Shown: positions 23,885 to 32,457, counted from the stretch's first letter. The stretch is DNA of 52,360 bases from Sphingomonadales bacterium CG_4_10_14_3_um_filter_58_15 (GCA_002783865.1 PFJE01000153.1:1-52360); one strand, 5' to 3'. A program made the numbers and translations. Notes: generated by a model not told the origin, from the sequence alone.

Positions 23885-23903
23885 TAGTATGTAATACATA
23901 CAA
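23885..23903. promoter_or_regulatory. Type B operator upstream of folD
   Basis: TAGTATGTAATACATACAA. The core 23887-23901 (GTATGTA-A-TACATAC) is a perfect 7+1+7 palindrome, the most symmetrical of the nine type B sites. It lies 13 bp upstream of the preferred folD start. Confidence 0.7.
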
Positions 23904-23955
23904 TAATAAGGGCGAAGGTCAAACCGAATTCGGCATTGATCGTGGCAAGCAAATC

Positions 23956-24303
23956 TTACTGCATCTCCCAGAAAAACAATCCGTCCTGAAGCTTCTCGAC
24001 GGTCAGCCGTTTGCCGCGTTCCTCCAGGAAGCCGCGAGCGAGGATGAAGTCGCTCCATCCGGTCATGCCGGCGATCTTGCGGCTGGCGGGATCGGAGCGC
24101 AAATTTTGCCAGAAATTTTTATCCTCGCCGGCAATGTCAATCTTGCGCACAAAATGCGTGCTGGCAAAGCGCACGCTGGTTGGATTGCGGCTATCGAAGA
24201 TGATCAAATCCGCCGACCGGGATGCGAGTGCCGCTGTGGAACTGGCCGACACGGCAGCGGCAGCGATCCCGCTTTTCAAGATAGTGCGCCGGGAAAGGGT
24301 CAT
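23956..24303 (-). CDS. Small Tat-exported protein, accessory to the flavocytochrome
   Basis: 115 residues. A twin-arginine signal is plain: SRRTILK (residues 4-10), a hydrophobic stretch GIAAAAVSASSTAALA and a likely cut after ALA. The mature part is about 88 residues (from SRSADLIIFDSRNPTSVRF) with no domain I recognise. Its start overlaps the cytochrome c stop by 4 bp. The p-cresol methylhydroxylase operon of Pseudomonas carries an extra small gene (pchX) of unknown role next to pchF/pchC, and this gene could be its counterpart. It might help export or assemble the flavoprotein, which itself has no signal peptide. Confidence 0.65.
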   Translation of the reverse strand: MTLSRRTILKSGIAAAAVSASSTAALASRSADLIIFDSRNPTSVRFASTHFVRKIDIAGEDKNFWQNLRSDPASRKIAGMTGWSDFILARGFLEERGKRLTVEKLQDGLFFWEMQ

Positions 24304-24728
24304 TGGTTCGCCTTCGCAAGATATGTGGCGATCGCGTCGAGCTCTGCCTCGGTCGCTTCGACACGCGAAATTCGCGGCATCGCCATCTTGCCCTGACGCA
24401 CCACGGTCTTGATATAATCCGCCGTCAAATCGGTCCGGTTGGTCAACAGCCCCGTCTCGGGCGGCTCTCCCGCCTTGATTCTCTGCACGGTCAGAAGGTT
24501 GGTCCCCATGCCTCCGGCCAGATGGCAGGAGCCGCAGCGATTGGAAAATAGGTCTTCACCGCTTTTGCCAGCTTTCAGCCGGTCGCCGGGCGGCAATTCG
24601 GCGCGCATCTGATAGGGCGGGGGAGGCGGCGGACCGCTCTCGGTTGCTGTGGCCGCTTGCTGGGAATCGTCTGCGCCAAAACCGCAAGCGGCCAACAGCG
24701 CGCAGGATATCAATGCAAGCCGTTTCAT
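24300..24728 (-). CDS. c-type cytochrome lipoprotein, flavocytochrome subunit
   Basis: 142 residues. Lipoprotein signal with lipobox LAA-C15, a proline-rich linker (residues 33-38, PPPPPP), then one class I cytochrome c domain with heme motif CGSCH at 65-69 and a likely axial methionine at M115 or M117 (KMAMPR). It overlaps the flavoprotein gene by 4 bp, the arrangement expected for the cytochrome subunit of a PCMH- or eugenol-hydroxylase-type flavocytochrome. It would take electrons from the reduced flavin and pass them to the respiratory chain at the membrane. Confidence 0.85.
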   Translation of the reverse strand: MKRLALISCALLAACGFGADDSQQAATATESGPPPPPPYQMRAELPPGDRLKAGKSGEDLFSNRCGSCHLAGGMGTNLLTVQRIKAGEPPETGLLTNRTDLTADYIKTVVRQGKMAMPRISRVEATEAELDAIATYLAKANQ

Positions 24729-26305
24729 ACATTGTCCCCTTTCGCTTCATCGCGATAGGCCGCTGGCCAAACACCCTGTTTTCCCGGTGCCAATATGCCG
24801 TTCGGATCGATCGCGTCTTTCAGCTTCTCGTTCAGACGACGCTGCGCTCCATCGTTGAAATCATAGGTCTGGTTGACCTCGTCCATCCAGCCGAGATGGG
24901 TGCGATATTCGCCATAGCCTGCTTCGGCGGTTTCCCGGATCAGGGCACTGAACATTTTGCGGATATTTTCGACCTGTGTCGGCTTGTCGCGATCGTACAT
25001 CAGCATGTTGATATTCGTGGCAAACCGGCCGCCGATGGTGAAACTGGCATAGAAGTCGACATCATGGTCGGCAATGATCTTGCGGCTGCGTTTGAGCTGG
25101 CCCAGGACATGTTTCGACGTGGCCGGGACCACCGGCGAAAAGCCCATATGCGCGCCGCGGCCGCCGACCCAGTCGCCCATCTGCAGCGCAATCGCCGATG
25201 GCATGCCCATGGTCGGATCATATTGGTTGATCGGATCGCCCTGTTGCCACCAGACTTCCATCGGCGGCGTATCGATATGGCGTTTGAAGGCCTTTTTGAC
25301 GATGTCCGCCTTGGCCTTGTTGAGCGTCTCGTCGCCATAAAATCGGATCTGGACCTGCCAGTAGCCGAGCTTATGTTCCTTCAGCAATTCCTGCACCCGT
25401 GATTCCGGTATAGCGCCTTCCTTGTCCCAGAAATCCTTGCGCTGGCCTTTGAGCACAATTTTTCCGAGCCACGACGGAATGAACACATTCTGTTCGATAA
25501 CACCGGCGGTTTTCAGCGGCGTGATCGTGTCGACAACCCAGCCGATATCTTCCTCGTTCGGAATATCATAAGTCAATTGAAGTGACGTGTCCGGTGCTGG
25601 CTGAAGCCAGACGCCGGCCTTCGTCACCACGCCCATATTGGACTGGGTGAACATGTGGGTCCAGTCCGGACCAAAGCTGAGCGGAAAAAGATGCCAGCTG
25701 TGATTATTGTCCATCGCACCCATGCCGGTGCGCATCACTTCGCCATCGGGTAGCACTGCTTCGATCCCGCACAGATTGCGCGCGTGCTGGCCATAAGGTG
25801 TGTAGCCCATGCCATGATCGAGCGCGTTGCCCAATACCGAGCCCCAGGCATTGCCGGGAACGGACATCCACAGCGGTGCCTTCGCCCGCTGGATATGCTC
25901 GTAAAGATCGAAGAAACTCACGCCGGGTTCGATCACGCAATAGCCAAGCTCGGTATTGAGCTCTTCGATTTTAAGCATGCGGCTGAGATCGAGCACGATC
26001 GAACCAGGCAACCGCGGTGCGGCCGTTCCATAGCCAAGGTTTTTGCCGCGAGAGACCGGCCAGAGCGGAGTCTTATATTCATTGGCGATGCGCATGATCG
26101 CCTGAATTTCTTCGCGTGTTTGTGGCGCCACGGCTGCGGAAGCGGGCCACTCCGTTTCTGGACCAGGCGCGTAGATATCCGAATAGGCGTCGCGATCCTG
26201 ATCAGTCGCCAGCACCCAATCCTTGCCGACCACCGCCGCATAGGCTTTCAGTGCATTATCGAATTGCGCGGGCGACACCCGCGGTGGCAGCGTAAGTTCC
26301 AACAA
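24725..26305 (-). CDS. VAO/PCMH-family FAD oxidase-hydroxylase (4-alkylphenol type)
   Basis: 526 residues. Flavoprotein of the vanillyl-alcohol oxidase/p-cresol methylhydroxylase/eugenol oxidase family, which forms p-quinone methides from 4-alkylphenols or 4-hydroxybenzyl alcohols and adds water. The FAD-binding loop PVSRGKNLGYG is at 83-93, followed by LDLSRMLKIEELN and GVSFFDLYEHIQ. The covalent flavin residue cannot be fixed from sequence alone; RFATNINMLMYDR near the C-terminus is the likely segment. The overlapping cytochrome c gene argues for a dehydrogenase rather than an oxidase. The start appears to be TTG at 26305, with GGAG upstream. A perfect type A operator lies 18 bp further up. 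Confidence 0.85.
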   Translation of the reverse strand: MLELTLPPRVSPAQFDNALKAYAAVVGKDWVLATDQDRDAYSDIYAPGPETEWPASAAVAPQTREEIQAIMRIANEYKTPLWPVSRGKNLGYGTAAPRLPGSIVLDLSRMLKIEELNTELGYCVIEPGVSFFDLYEHIQRAKAPLWMSVPGNAWGSVLGNALDHGMGYTPYGQHARNLCGIEAVLPDGEVMRTGMGAMDNNHSWHLFPLSFGPDWTHMFTQSNMGVVTKAGVWLQPAPDTSLQLTYDIPNEEDIGWVVDTITPLKTAGVIEQNVFIPSWLGKIVLKGQRKDFWDKEGAIPESRVQELLKEHKLGYWQVQIRFYGDETLNKAKADIVKKAFKRHIDTPPMEVWWQQGDPINQYDPTMGMPSAIALQMGDWVGGRGAHMGFSPVVPATSKHVLGQLKRSRKIIADHDVDFYASFTIGGRFATNINMLMYDRDKPTQVENIRKMFSALIRETAEAGYGEYRTHLGWMDEVNQTYDFNDGAQRRLNEKLKDAIDPNGILAPGKQGVWPAAYRDEAKGDNV

Positions 26306-26322
26306 ACCTCTCCAATATTATT

Positions 26323-26336
26323 CTAACAATTGTTAG
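26323..26336. promoter_or_regulatory. Type A operator upstream of the flavocytochrome operon
   Basis: CTAACAATTGTTAG, a perfect 14-bp palindrome and the best type A site. It ends 18 bp before the TTG start of the VAO/PCMH-type flavoprotein, between that gene and the terminator of the TonB receptor. Confidence 0.7.
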
Positions 26337-26403
26337 CATGATATCCTGAGCCTGCGCAATGTTGATTTGGGTTGATTTGGCGGACTCGAGCTCTCGTGCG
26401 CGC

Positions 26404-26430
26404 AAAAAAAGGGCGACCCGAAGGCCGCCC
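26404..26430 (-). terminator. Rho-independent terminator of the TonB receptor
   Basis: Read on the minus strand: GGGCGGCC, loop TTCG, GGTCGCCC, then seven T. The stem is at 26411-26430 (8-bp arms, one G-T pair, UUCG tetraloop) and the T run at 26404-26410. It starts 32 bp after the receptor stop and separates it from the flavocytochrome operon. Confidence 0.85.
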
Positions 26431-26461
26431 TGATAGTGAGAGCAACGGTGATCCTCGTCGA

Positions 26462-28919
26462 TCAGAATTTCTTCTTGACCGTCAGCGCCCATTCGCGAGG
26501 ACGCGCCGGCAGTGCCTTGTCGAAACCGCCGCCTGCGCCGAGCAGGTTGAACCGGCTGAGATAATAATATTCGTTGGTGATATTGGTCACTTCCAGCGAA
26601 ATATCCAGATCTTCGTCGGCATTTCTCCAGGTCAGCCGTCCATTAAGCGTCGTGAAGCTTGGCAAGAAGGTTCTGCCGCGCGGTGTGACCGACGTATTCG
26701 GGCCGGTATATTGCTTGGCCTGATAGGTGAAATCCAGACGCGGTGTGAGACTGCCGCTGTCGCCCAGTTCGGCCTTATATTGCATACCGAGATTGGCTTT
26801 CCATTTTGGAACGGTTGGCGGATCACTGGGATCGACACCGCCAGGATTGGTGCCAAATGGCGGTATAGCGGCGGCCGGATTGAGACTGCCTGCCTTGAGC
26901 TTCTGGTCGATGTAGCTCAGTGCGCCATCGATCAAGAAACCGTCTACCGGTTCCGCTGAAAGCTCCAGTTCGACGCCCTTGACTTCTGCATCACCCGCAT
27001 TGAAGCGAGCGGCACAAGGCGCCCCTGGGCAAGCATTTACCGGAATCTGCAGGTCGGTATAGTCATTGAGGAATACGGCGCCATTGAAACGCAGGCGATT
27101 GTCGAAGAGATCGCTCTTGAACCCGACTTCATAGGCGGTAATCCTTTTCCGGATTGAACGGGATCAACTGATCGGCATTGAACGGCCGCGGATTGGTGCC
27201 GCCGCCTTTGAAGCCGGTTGAAACCGAGGCATAGCCAAGAAAGGCATCGGAGAACCGATAGTCGACCGCTACCCGATAATCTAGCCGATCGGCGCTGTAG
27301 CTTGCGGTATTGCCGCTGAGCGCGCCGGGCGATCCGATTCCGTTGGCGGCACCAACCGGATCGACAAACCGGTTCACGGTGCCATCGAGGTTGAGCCGGA
27401 AATAGGTCTGATCCTTGGATTCATCCGTGTAGCGGAGGCCGACGTTTACGGTGAGCTGATCGGTGACTTCCCAACCGACATTGGCAAAGACGGCCTTGGC
27501 TTCCGCGCTGGTTGGATCCGGCTGACGAAATTGCAGCGGAAAGACCGACACATAACGGATGTCTTGGAAAGAATCATAGACCGAGTCCTGCTCGAAATAA
27601 TAGCCACCAAGCGTGACGTTCACGCCATCGGCTGGCTCCAGGTTCAGCCGCAGTTCCTGACTGAAGCTTTGGTTGGTCAGGAAGTTGCGACCGAAATTGG
27701 TGTGGATCGGTGTCAGATCGTCATCGGTGAAGAATTCGGTGTCGAACTCGCGATAGCCGGTGATCGAGGTGAGTTGCATCCAGTCGTTGAGTTCGATCTT
27801 CAGGTTGGCAGAAACGCCCCAGCCGGTATATTTGCTCTGGTCGGTCCCGGATGTCGCGGCGAGAACGGTTCCCGCTGCTCCCAGCGGATCTATAAAGACC
27901 CCCGGCGCCACTTCGAGTGCTGGCTGCCAGACAATGCCCGGCTGGCCAGTCGTGGAATAGTTACAGAATTTACCGCAGATGAAATTGTTGCTCAACGGCA
28001 CTCCGTTGTTGGCCGTATTGGGTGCCGGGACGGGACCGGTGTTGAGCAGGACTTCGCCGGCAATCGTGCGTTCGTCCTTTACATAGTCGGCGCTAACGGT
28101 CAGCTCGACGCGGTCGCTGGGAGTCCACTGCACGATACCGCGCAGGGCCTGATAGCCGACGCCGCCCAGCTTGCTGACCACACAGTCGCCGCCGCCTGCA
28201 TTGGTCGATGGAATACCGCTTGTAGGGTTTTCGCAGCCGTAATCGATCCGGTCGACATAACCGTCCTGTTCCTTGAACACACCGGAGATGCGCATCGCGA
28301 GATTTTCGGTCAGACCGAAATCTGCTGCGGCGCGCAGTCCAATGCGGTTGCGCGAACCGTAGGTCGCTTCGACAAATCCGCTGTTATCACCAGTCGGTTT
28401 GCGGGAGAAAAATTTGATGGCACCGCCGGCGGAGTTGCGGCCAGTCAGCGTTCCCTGCGGACCACGCAGGATTTCGACTCGGTCAACGTCGAGCAGATCG
28501 AATATTGCGCCGGTCAGCTGAGGATAATAGACATCATCGATATAGATGCCCACACCGGGTTCGAAAGCGGGGTTGAAGTCATTTTGGCCAACGCCGCGAA
28601 TGGACGCGGTGACCGATGGTCCGAAGGAAGCGCCTTGTGGGCGGATCGCCACGTTCGGTGCTGTGTCGGCAACTTGTTGCAGGTTGGTCTGGCTTTTCGC
28701 CTCGATCATTTCTCCGGTCACTGCGGTAATCGCCAGCGGAATATCCTGAAGATTTTGTTCCCGGAACTGCGCGGTGACGACAATGATGTTTTTGCCTTCG
28801 TCGGCAGAATCATTGGCGTTCTGAGCCATCGACGGTGCGCTTGACAATGCGACCCCGATGATTGCTGCATATGAAAGTGTTTTGAATTGCGCGAGCCGTG
28901 GCTGTATAACTTTTGACAT
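26462..28919 (-). pseudogene. TonB-dependent receptor, interrupted by a one-base frameshift
   Basis: Outer-membrane receptor for uptake of aromatic or dimeric substrates. The start is ATG 28919 with GGAGG 8 bp upstream. Signal peptide MSKVIQPRLAQFKTLSYAAI... ending SMAQ, then the plug (IIVVTAQFREQNLQDIPLAITAV; VDRVEILRGPQGTLTGRNSAGGAI) and a barrel with the C-terminal F (LTVKKKF). The first frame stops at 27129 after NPEKDYRL. The rest of the barrel continues in another frame. Removing one base from the TTTT run at 27145-27148 restores NPERITAYEVGFKSDL, the usual motif, and a protein of 818 residues. It could be a sequencing error or a true mutation. Terminator downstream, type B operator upstream. 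Confidence 0.8.
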
Positions 28920-28971
28920 ATATTCATCCTCCCAATTCTGTAACCGAAAAGAGGCGTTTTCGCCTTCTTGA

Positions 28972-28990
28972 TTGTGTGTAATACATACAA
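28972..28990. promoter_or_regulatory. Type B operator upstream of the TonB receptor
   Basis: TTGTGTGTAATACATACAA, 9+1+9 with a single mismatch between arms, 52 bp upstream of the receptor start and about 100 bp upstream of the MarR gene on the other strand. Confidence 0.7.
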
Positions 28991-29010
28991 TTATTGAAAC
29001 ATCAAGATGC

Positions 29011-29022
29011 AAACAATTGTTA
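29011..29022. promoter_or_regulatory. Type A operator upstream of the MarR gene
   Basis: AAACAATTGTTA, one mismatch to TAACAATTGTTA, 20 bp from the type B site at 28972-28990 and 67 bp before the preferred MarR start. It would allow autoregulation if the MarR protein binds type A sites. Confidence 0.6.
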
Positions 29023-29089
29023 GAAAGAATTTTGTTGAAAATTTTGTGCGATGTGGCTTTTTGGTATCAAAACGACTAAGCGCATCTGC

Positions 29090-29581
29090 ATGGAAAAAAA
29101 GGAAGAGTCCCAAATCGCGATGGATCAGGTCGAGATTCTCATTGATCTGTTGAAGGTCGCCACAAGAATCTCGCGCCCCATGCGCGACGGTGTAGCAGAC
29201 CCGGAAGATATCAGCGTCACCGAATTGCGAATTTTGATGGCGCTGGGCGGTGAGGGGGCCTTGGCGGGAATTGATCTCGCCGAACTTATGGCGATGCAGG
29301 CCATGAATGTCAGCCGGGCATTGAACAGTCTTGAGAAGATGGGCTTCGTCGAGCTGACCGACAACCAGAATAACCGGCGGCGCAAACCCTATCAATTGAG
29401 CAAGGCGGGCCGCGCCAAATGTGAACAGATGAGCGAAAGAATCGCGGAGGTCGCCAGATTCGTTTTCGGCAAACTCACTGATTCGGAACTGCGGCGGGTT
29501 GATAAGTTGCTGCGCAAAATAGATGGCCGGTTGATTGAATGGGAATCCCCACCTGATTTGCACCATGTGAAGCGGGCTTGA
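29090..29581 (+). CDS. MarR-family transcriptional regulator
   Basis: 163 residues from the ATG at 29090. Starts at 29051 (adds 13 residues) and 29120 (GGAAGAG upstream) are also possible, and no start has a clear best ribosome site. Winged-helix core: ISVTELRILMALGGEGALAGIDLAELMAMQAMNVSRALNSLEKMGFVEL, then the wing TDNQNNRRRKPYQLSKAGRA. Flanking helices form the dimer arm. MarR proteins usually repress neighbouring aromatic catabolism genes and are released by a phenolic ligand. It is divergent from the TonB receptor across a region holding one type A and one type B site. I think it reads type A, but type B cannot be excluded. Confidence 0.85.
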   Translation: MEKKEESQIAMDQVEILIDLLKVATRISRPMRDGVADPEDISVTELRILMALGGEGALAGIDLAELMAMQAMNVSRALNSLEKMGFVELTDNQNNRRRKPYQLSKAGRAKCEQMSERIAEVARFVFGKLTDSELRRVDKLLRKIDGRLIEWESPPDLHHVKRA

Positions 29582-29630
29582 ATCTGCAAGTGGGGCGCCA
29601 TTGGGCCTGACTTGATCGTCATCCGGTATC

Positions 29631-30767
29631 CTAGCCAGTCTTTGGCAGCCGAAAAACATTCTCCGCATTGGTCTGCATCAGCATTTTCTTATGTTCATCG
29701 GAAATATCCATCCGGTCGTAGCCAGCGAGCTCGTCGGATGATTGCTGATAGGGATAGTCCATCGCATAGATCACGCGCTCCGGTCCCATTACCTCCATGC
29801 AGAATTTGATTGCCGGTTCCCAGCCGACGCCGCTGGTCGTGATCCAGATATTGTTCTGGAAATAATAGCTGACGGGATGCTTCAGAGTCACGGCCGGCTG
29901 TCCGCCGCGGAGTCCGGGAATGCCATCCGCGTTGCTCTGCATCCAGTCGAAGCGATAAAGATGCAGCGGCAGGCATTCGCCCATATGCCCGATCACCAGT
30001 CGCAGTTTCGGATATTTGTCAAAGGCACCGGAGAAGATCAGGCCCATAGTATGCAGCCAGACATCATGCGGAAACCCGCCGAGCGCACCGAACAGCCCAC
30101 GATCCTTATAATGCTGTCCATTATAAGGCGCGGTTGGATGAATGTAGAGCGCGGCGTCGAGTGCTTCCAACGCTTCCAGTATCGGCTCGTAAGCCGCTTC
30201 ATCCAGATAGTGTCCCTGAACGTGGGAATTGAGTACCGCGCCGTTGAGGCCGAGTCGGCTGTTAGCCCGTTCCAGTTCGAGCACGGATCCCTTCACATCG
30301 CGCGGATCAAAGGCAGCAAGGGCTGAAAACCGGTCGGGCCATTTGTTGCAGCTTTCCGCCGCAAGATCATTGGCTTGCCGTGCCAGTGCCGTGCCTTCGC
30401 TTTCTCGCACAACCTGAACGCCGGGCGAGGTCAGCAGCAGCAATTGCCGATCAATCCCATATTCGTCCATATGGGCGATCCGGCCTTCGCCTATGTCCTG
30501 CAACATGCCCTGCAATTTCGGCATGGAAGCGAACATGCCAGCCATACCGAGCGAGGCATCGTCCGGTGCATCGCCGCTTTCCAGATATTCCAGCTGCGCT
30601 TTCACCAGATCGGGAAAGGTCCATGCTTCTTCGGTAGCAATACGCTTGTAGGGGGCATCCCGATCTACTTCCCCTGCCGGCGGTGCCATGCCGATACGCT
30701 TGCGAACGCCCCGCTCCTCCGCATGGCCGCGCAGGCCTTTCTCGCTGCCGTCGGGTAGCAGCGTCAT
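29631..30767 (-). CDS. LigW-like metal-dependent decarboxylase (amidohydrolase family)
   Basis: 378 residues. The sequence follows 5-carboxyvanillate decarboxylase (LigW) and gamma-resorcylate decarboxylase: RIATEEAW with metal ligand E46, LLTSPGVQ, NSHVQGHYLDE, H210 (YIHPTAPY), H261 (GHMGECLPLHLYRFDWM), WEPAIKFCMEVMGPERVIYAMDYPYQ with D337. These are non-oxidative decarboxylases acting on ortho-carboxyphenols. About 35 extra N-terminal residues precede the family start, and W replaces the usual F after the EEA motif. It overlaps the upstream LdpA-like gene by 4 bp. The substrate may be 5-carboxyvanillate from biphenyl units or another carboxylated intermediate. Confidence 0.82.
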   Translation of the reverse strand: MTLLPDGSEKGLRGHAEERGVRKRIGMAPPAGEVDRDAPYKRIATEEAWTFPDLVKAQLEYLESGDAPDDASLGMAGMFASMPKLQGMLQDIGEGRIAHMDEYGIDRQLLLLTSPGVQVVRESEGTALARQANDLAAESCNKWPDRFSALAAFDPRDVKGSVLELERANSRLGLNGAVLNSHVQGHYLDEAAYEPILEALEALDAALYIHPTAPYNGQHYKDRGLFGALGGFPHDVWLHTMGLIFSGAFDKYPKLRLVIGHMGECLPLHLYRFDWMQSNADGIPGLRGGQPAVTLKHPVSYYFQNNIWITTSGVGWEPAIKFCMEVMGPERVIYAMDYPYQQSSDELAGYDRMDISDEHKKMLMQTNAENVFRLPKTG

Positions 30768-31465
30768 TGTTGCGGCTCCTGACCCATCAGCAGGGCCCCG
30801 AATTTGGGATGGGCGAAATGCATCGGAACGTCCTGCCGGCTCGGCCAGGTCCGGCGGATGTCCTGTTCATCGAGCAGATAATCCGGTCCGATCGGATTGT
30901 CGGGATAACATTCCGTCAGCGGCTGCAAATGGCTGACCGTCTTGGACCAGCCCGCCTCATAATCGCCCTGCCATTGCATCATATAGTCGAGCCGTTTGAT
31001 CTTCCAGACATCCCCTTCGCGGACATAGTCATTCTCGTAAATACCGGCTTCCATGAACTGCAGCGGCAGACCTTCCGGTTTCCATTGGCGCGACTCGTGG
31101 CTGCCACCGAACAGCATGCCGCGGAACCGGCCCTTGGCGGTTTGGCGGTCCGGGGCCACGGTGATGATGTCCTGCATCTGGAAATGGTCGAGCAGGAAGC
31201 CATCGACGGGGCCTTCGCCGCCATTTTCGAGGAACAGATTCTGGAACCAGGTGCCATAAAGGCGGAATATGCCTGCATGCCCCTTGAAGACGCCGGATAG
31301 AAAGGTAACTTCGCCATCTTCAGCGAATAATTGGGCAACATCGGCAGCCTTGTTGAAGTCGATATAATAGCCATAAGCCCAGTGCAACCGGCGGATGGCA
31401 TTGATATCCTCCAGTTCGCCGATACGGTTTTCCAATTTTTCCAGACGCACTTCAACATCAGACAT
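30764..31465 (-). CDS. Large NTF2-like protein, LdpA-like (copy B)
   Basis: 233 residues. N-terminal coiled coil (VRLEKLENRIGELEDI), then the NTF2-like domain with IRRLHWAYGYYID, GVFKGHAG, EAGIYENDYVREGDVWKIKRLDYM and GWSKT. It matches copies A and C across the whole length but differs in the central segment (MLFGGSHESRQWKPEGLPLQF), so the pocket probably differs. First gene of an operon with the LigW-like decarboxylase. It is divergent from an SDR/ALDH operon across a region with both operator types. Formaldehyde-lyase activity is inferred from LdpA. Confidence 0.7.
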   Translation of the reverse strand: MSDVEVRLEKLENRIGELEDINAIRRLHWAYGYYIDFNKAADVAQLFAEDGEVTFLSGVFKGHAGIFRLYGTWFQNLFLENGGEGPVDGFLLDHFQMQDIITVAPDRQTAKGRFRGMLFGGSHESRQWKPEGLPLQFMEAGIYENDYVREGDVWKIKRLDYMMQWQGDYEAGWSKTVSHLQPLTECYPDNPIGPDYLLDEQDIRRTWPSRQDVPMHFAHPKFGALLMGQEPQQ

Positions 31466-31487
31466 GATCGACTCTCCTTGCTTTTAA

Positions 31488-31512
31488 TTGTATGCAACAC
31501 TAACAAATGATA
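31488..31512. promoter_or_regulatory. Overlapping type B and type A operators
   Basis: The type B site TTGTATGCAACACTAACAA (31488-31506) overlaps the type A-like TAACAAATGATA (31501-31512, two mismatches) by six bases. It lies between the LdpA-like/LigW-like operon (start 31465) and the SDR/ALDH operon (start 31536), so two regulators could compete here. Confidence 0.6.
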
Positions 31513-31535
31513 GCATAAAAGCGAGAGGAAATTTT

Positions 31536-32438
31536 ATGGCGTGGCGAGGCAAGACCGCATTCATTACCGGTGGCGTGTCGGGAATTGGCTTTGGTATTGC
31601 GCGTGCGTTCAGCGATGCCGGGATCAAGCTCGTTCTCTCGTACCGCAATGAAGATTATCGCGAGCAGGCTGAGCGCTGGTTTGTCGATCAGGGGCACGAA
31701 ATTCCCAGATTTGTGAAGCTGGATGTCACCGACCGGCAGCGCTTTGCCGAGCTTGCCAAGGAAATTGGTGACATTCATATATTGGTGAACAATGCGGGGG
31801 TCAGCGTATTCGGTCCGACCGACGAAGCAAGCTATGCTGATTATGACTGGATCATGGGCGTCAATTTTGGCGGCATAGTCAATGGTCTGGTTTCGCTATT
31901 GCCGGGGATGAAGGCGCACGGCCAGGGTGGGCATATCGTCAATGTTGCGAGCATGGCAGCGTTCTGCGCCGGTCCGCAGGCGGGCATATATACGGCCAGC
32001 AAGTTTGCGGTACGCGGCCTGACCGAAAGCCTGCGGTTCAATCTGGCACCCTATAATATCGGTGTCTCTTTAATGTGTCCCGGTCTGACCAAAACCAATG
32101 CCTGGGACAGCGCGCTCAGACGGCCCGATGGCTTTTCCGAAAGCGGCTTCGCTCCGCTGGACCATCAGGAGCTCGAACGGTTCGGCAAGGCTTTTGACCT
32201 TGGCATGGATCCCCTGGAAGTGGGCGAAAAGACGCTGCGCGGCATTGTCGAAAATCGCGGGCTGATTTTGACTCATCCTGATCATCGCGAAGATTTCGAG
32301 GAAATATATCGCGGCATGATCGATGCCTTGCCGAATGAACCGGTGCCGGAAGGTCGCGCCGAAATCGAGCTCATGCGTCGGCAGGCCAATCGCGCCGCCG
32401 AGGCTGGCATGCGGATTGGACTGGATGATTTGACATGA
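31536..32438 (+). CDS. SDR, LigD/LigL-type C-alpha dehydrogenase candidate
   Basis: 300 residues from the ATG at 31536 (GAGAGGAA upstream); the longer frame from 31488 would run over the operators. Cofactor motif TGGVSGIG (11-18), NNAG (85-88), S139, Y152 and K156 (YTASK). The long C-terminal tail after residue 240 is shared with the LigD/LigL/LigN/LigO C-alpha alcohol dehydrogenases of beta-aryl-ether breakdown, which are about 300 residues. Oxidation of a benzylic alcohol of a lignin dimer is the likely role. The next gene, an ALDH, starts 19 bp downstream. Confidence 0.8.
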   Translation: MAWRGKTAFITGGVSGIGFGIARAFSDAGIKLVLSYRNEDYREQAERWFVDQGHEIPRFVKLDVTDRQRFAELAKEIGDIHILVNNAGVSVFGPTDEASYADYDWIMGVNFGGIVNGLVSLLPGMKAHGQGGHIVNVASMAAFCAGPQAGIYTASKFAVRGLTESLRFNLAPYNIGVSLMCPGLTKTNAWDSALRRPDGFSESGFAPLDHQELERFGKAFDLGMDPLEVGEKTLRGIVENRGLILTHPDHREDFEEIYRGMIDALPNEPVPEGRAEIELMRRQANRAAEAGMRIGLDDLT

Positions 32439-32457
32439 ACGAAAAGGAACAGACAGC

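Noticed and set aside
27531-28844. 437-codon plus-strand frame opposite the TonB receptor
   Set aside because: Antisense of a clear plug and barrel sequence; no homology features.
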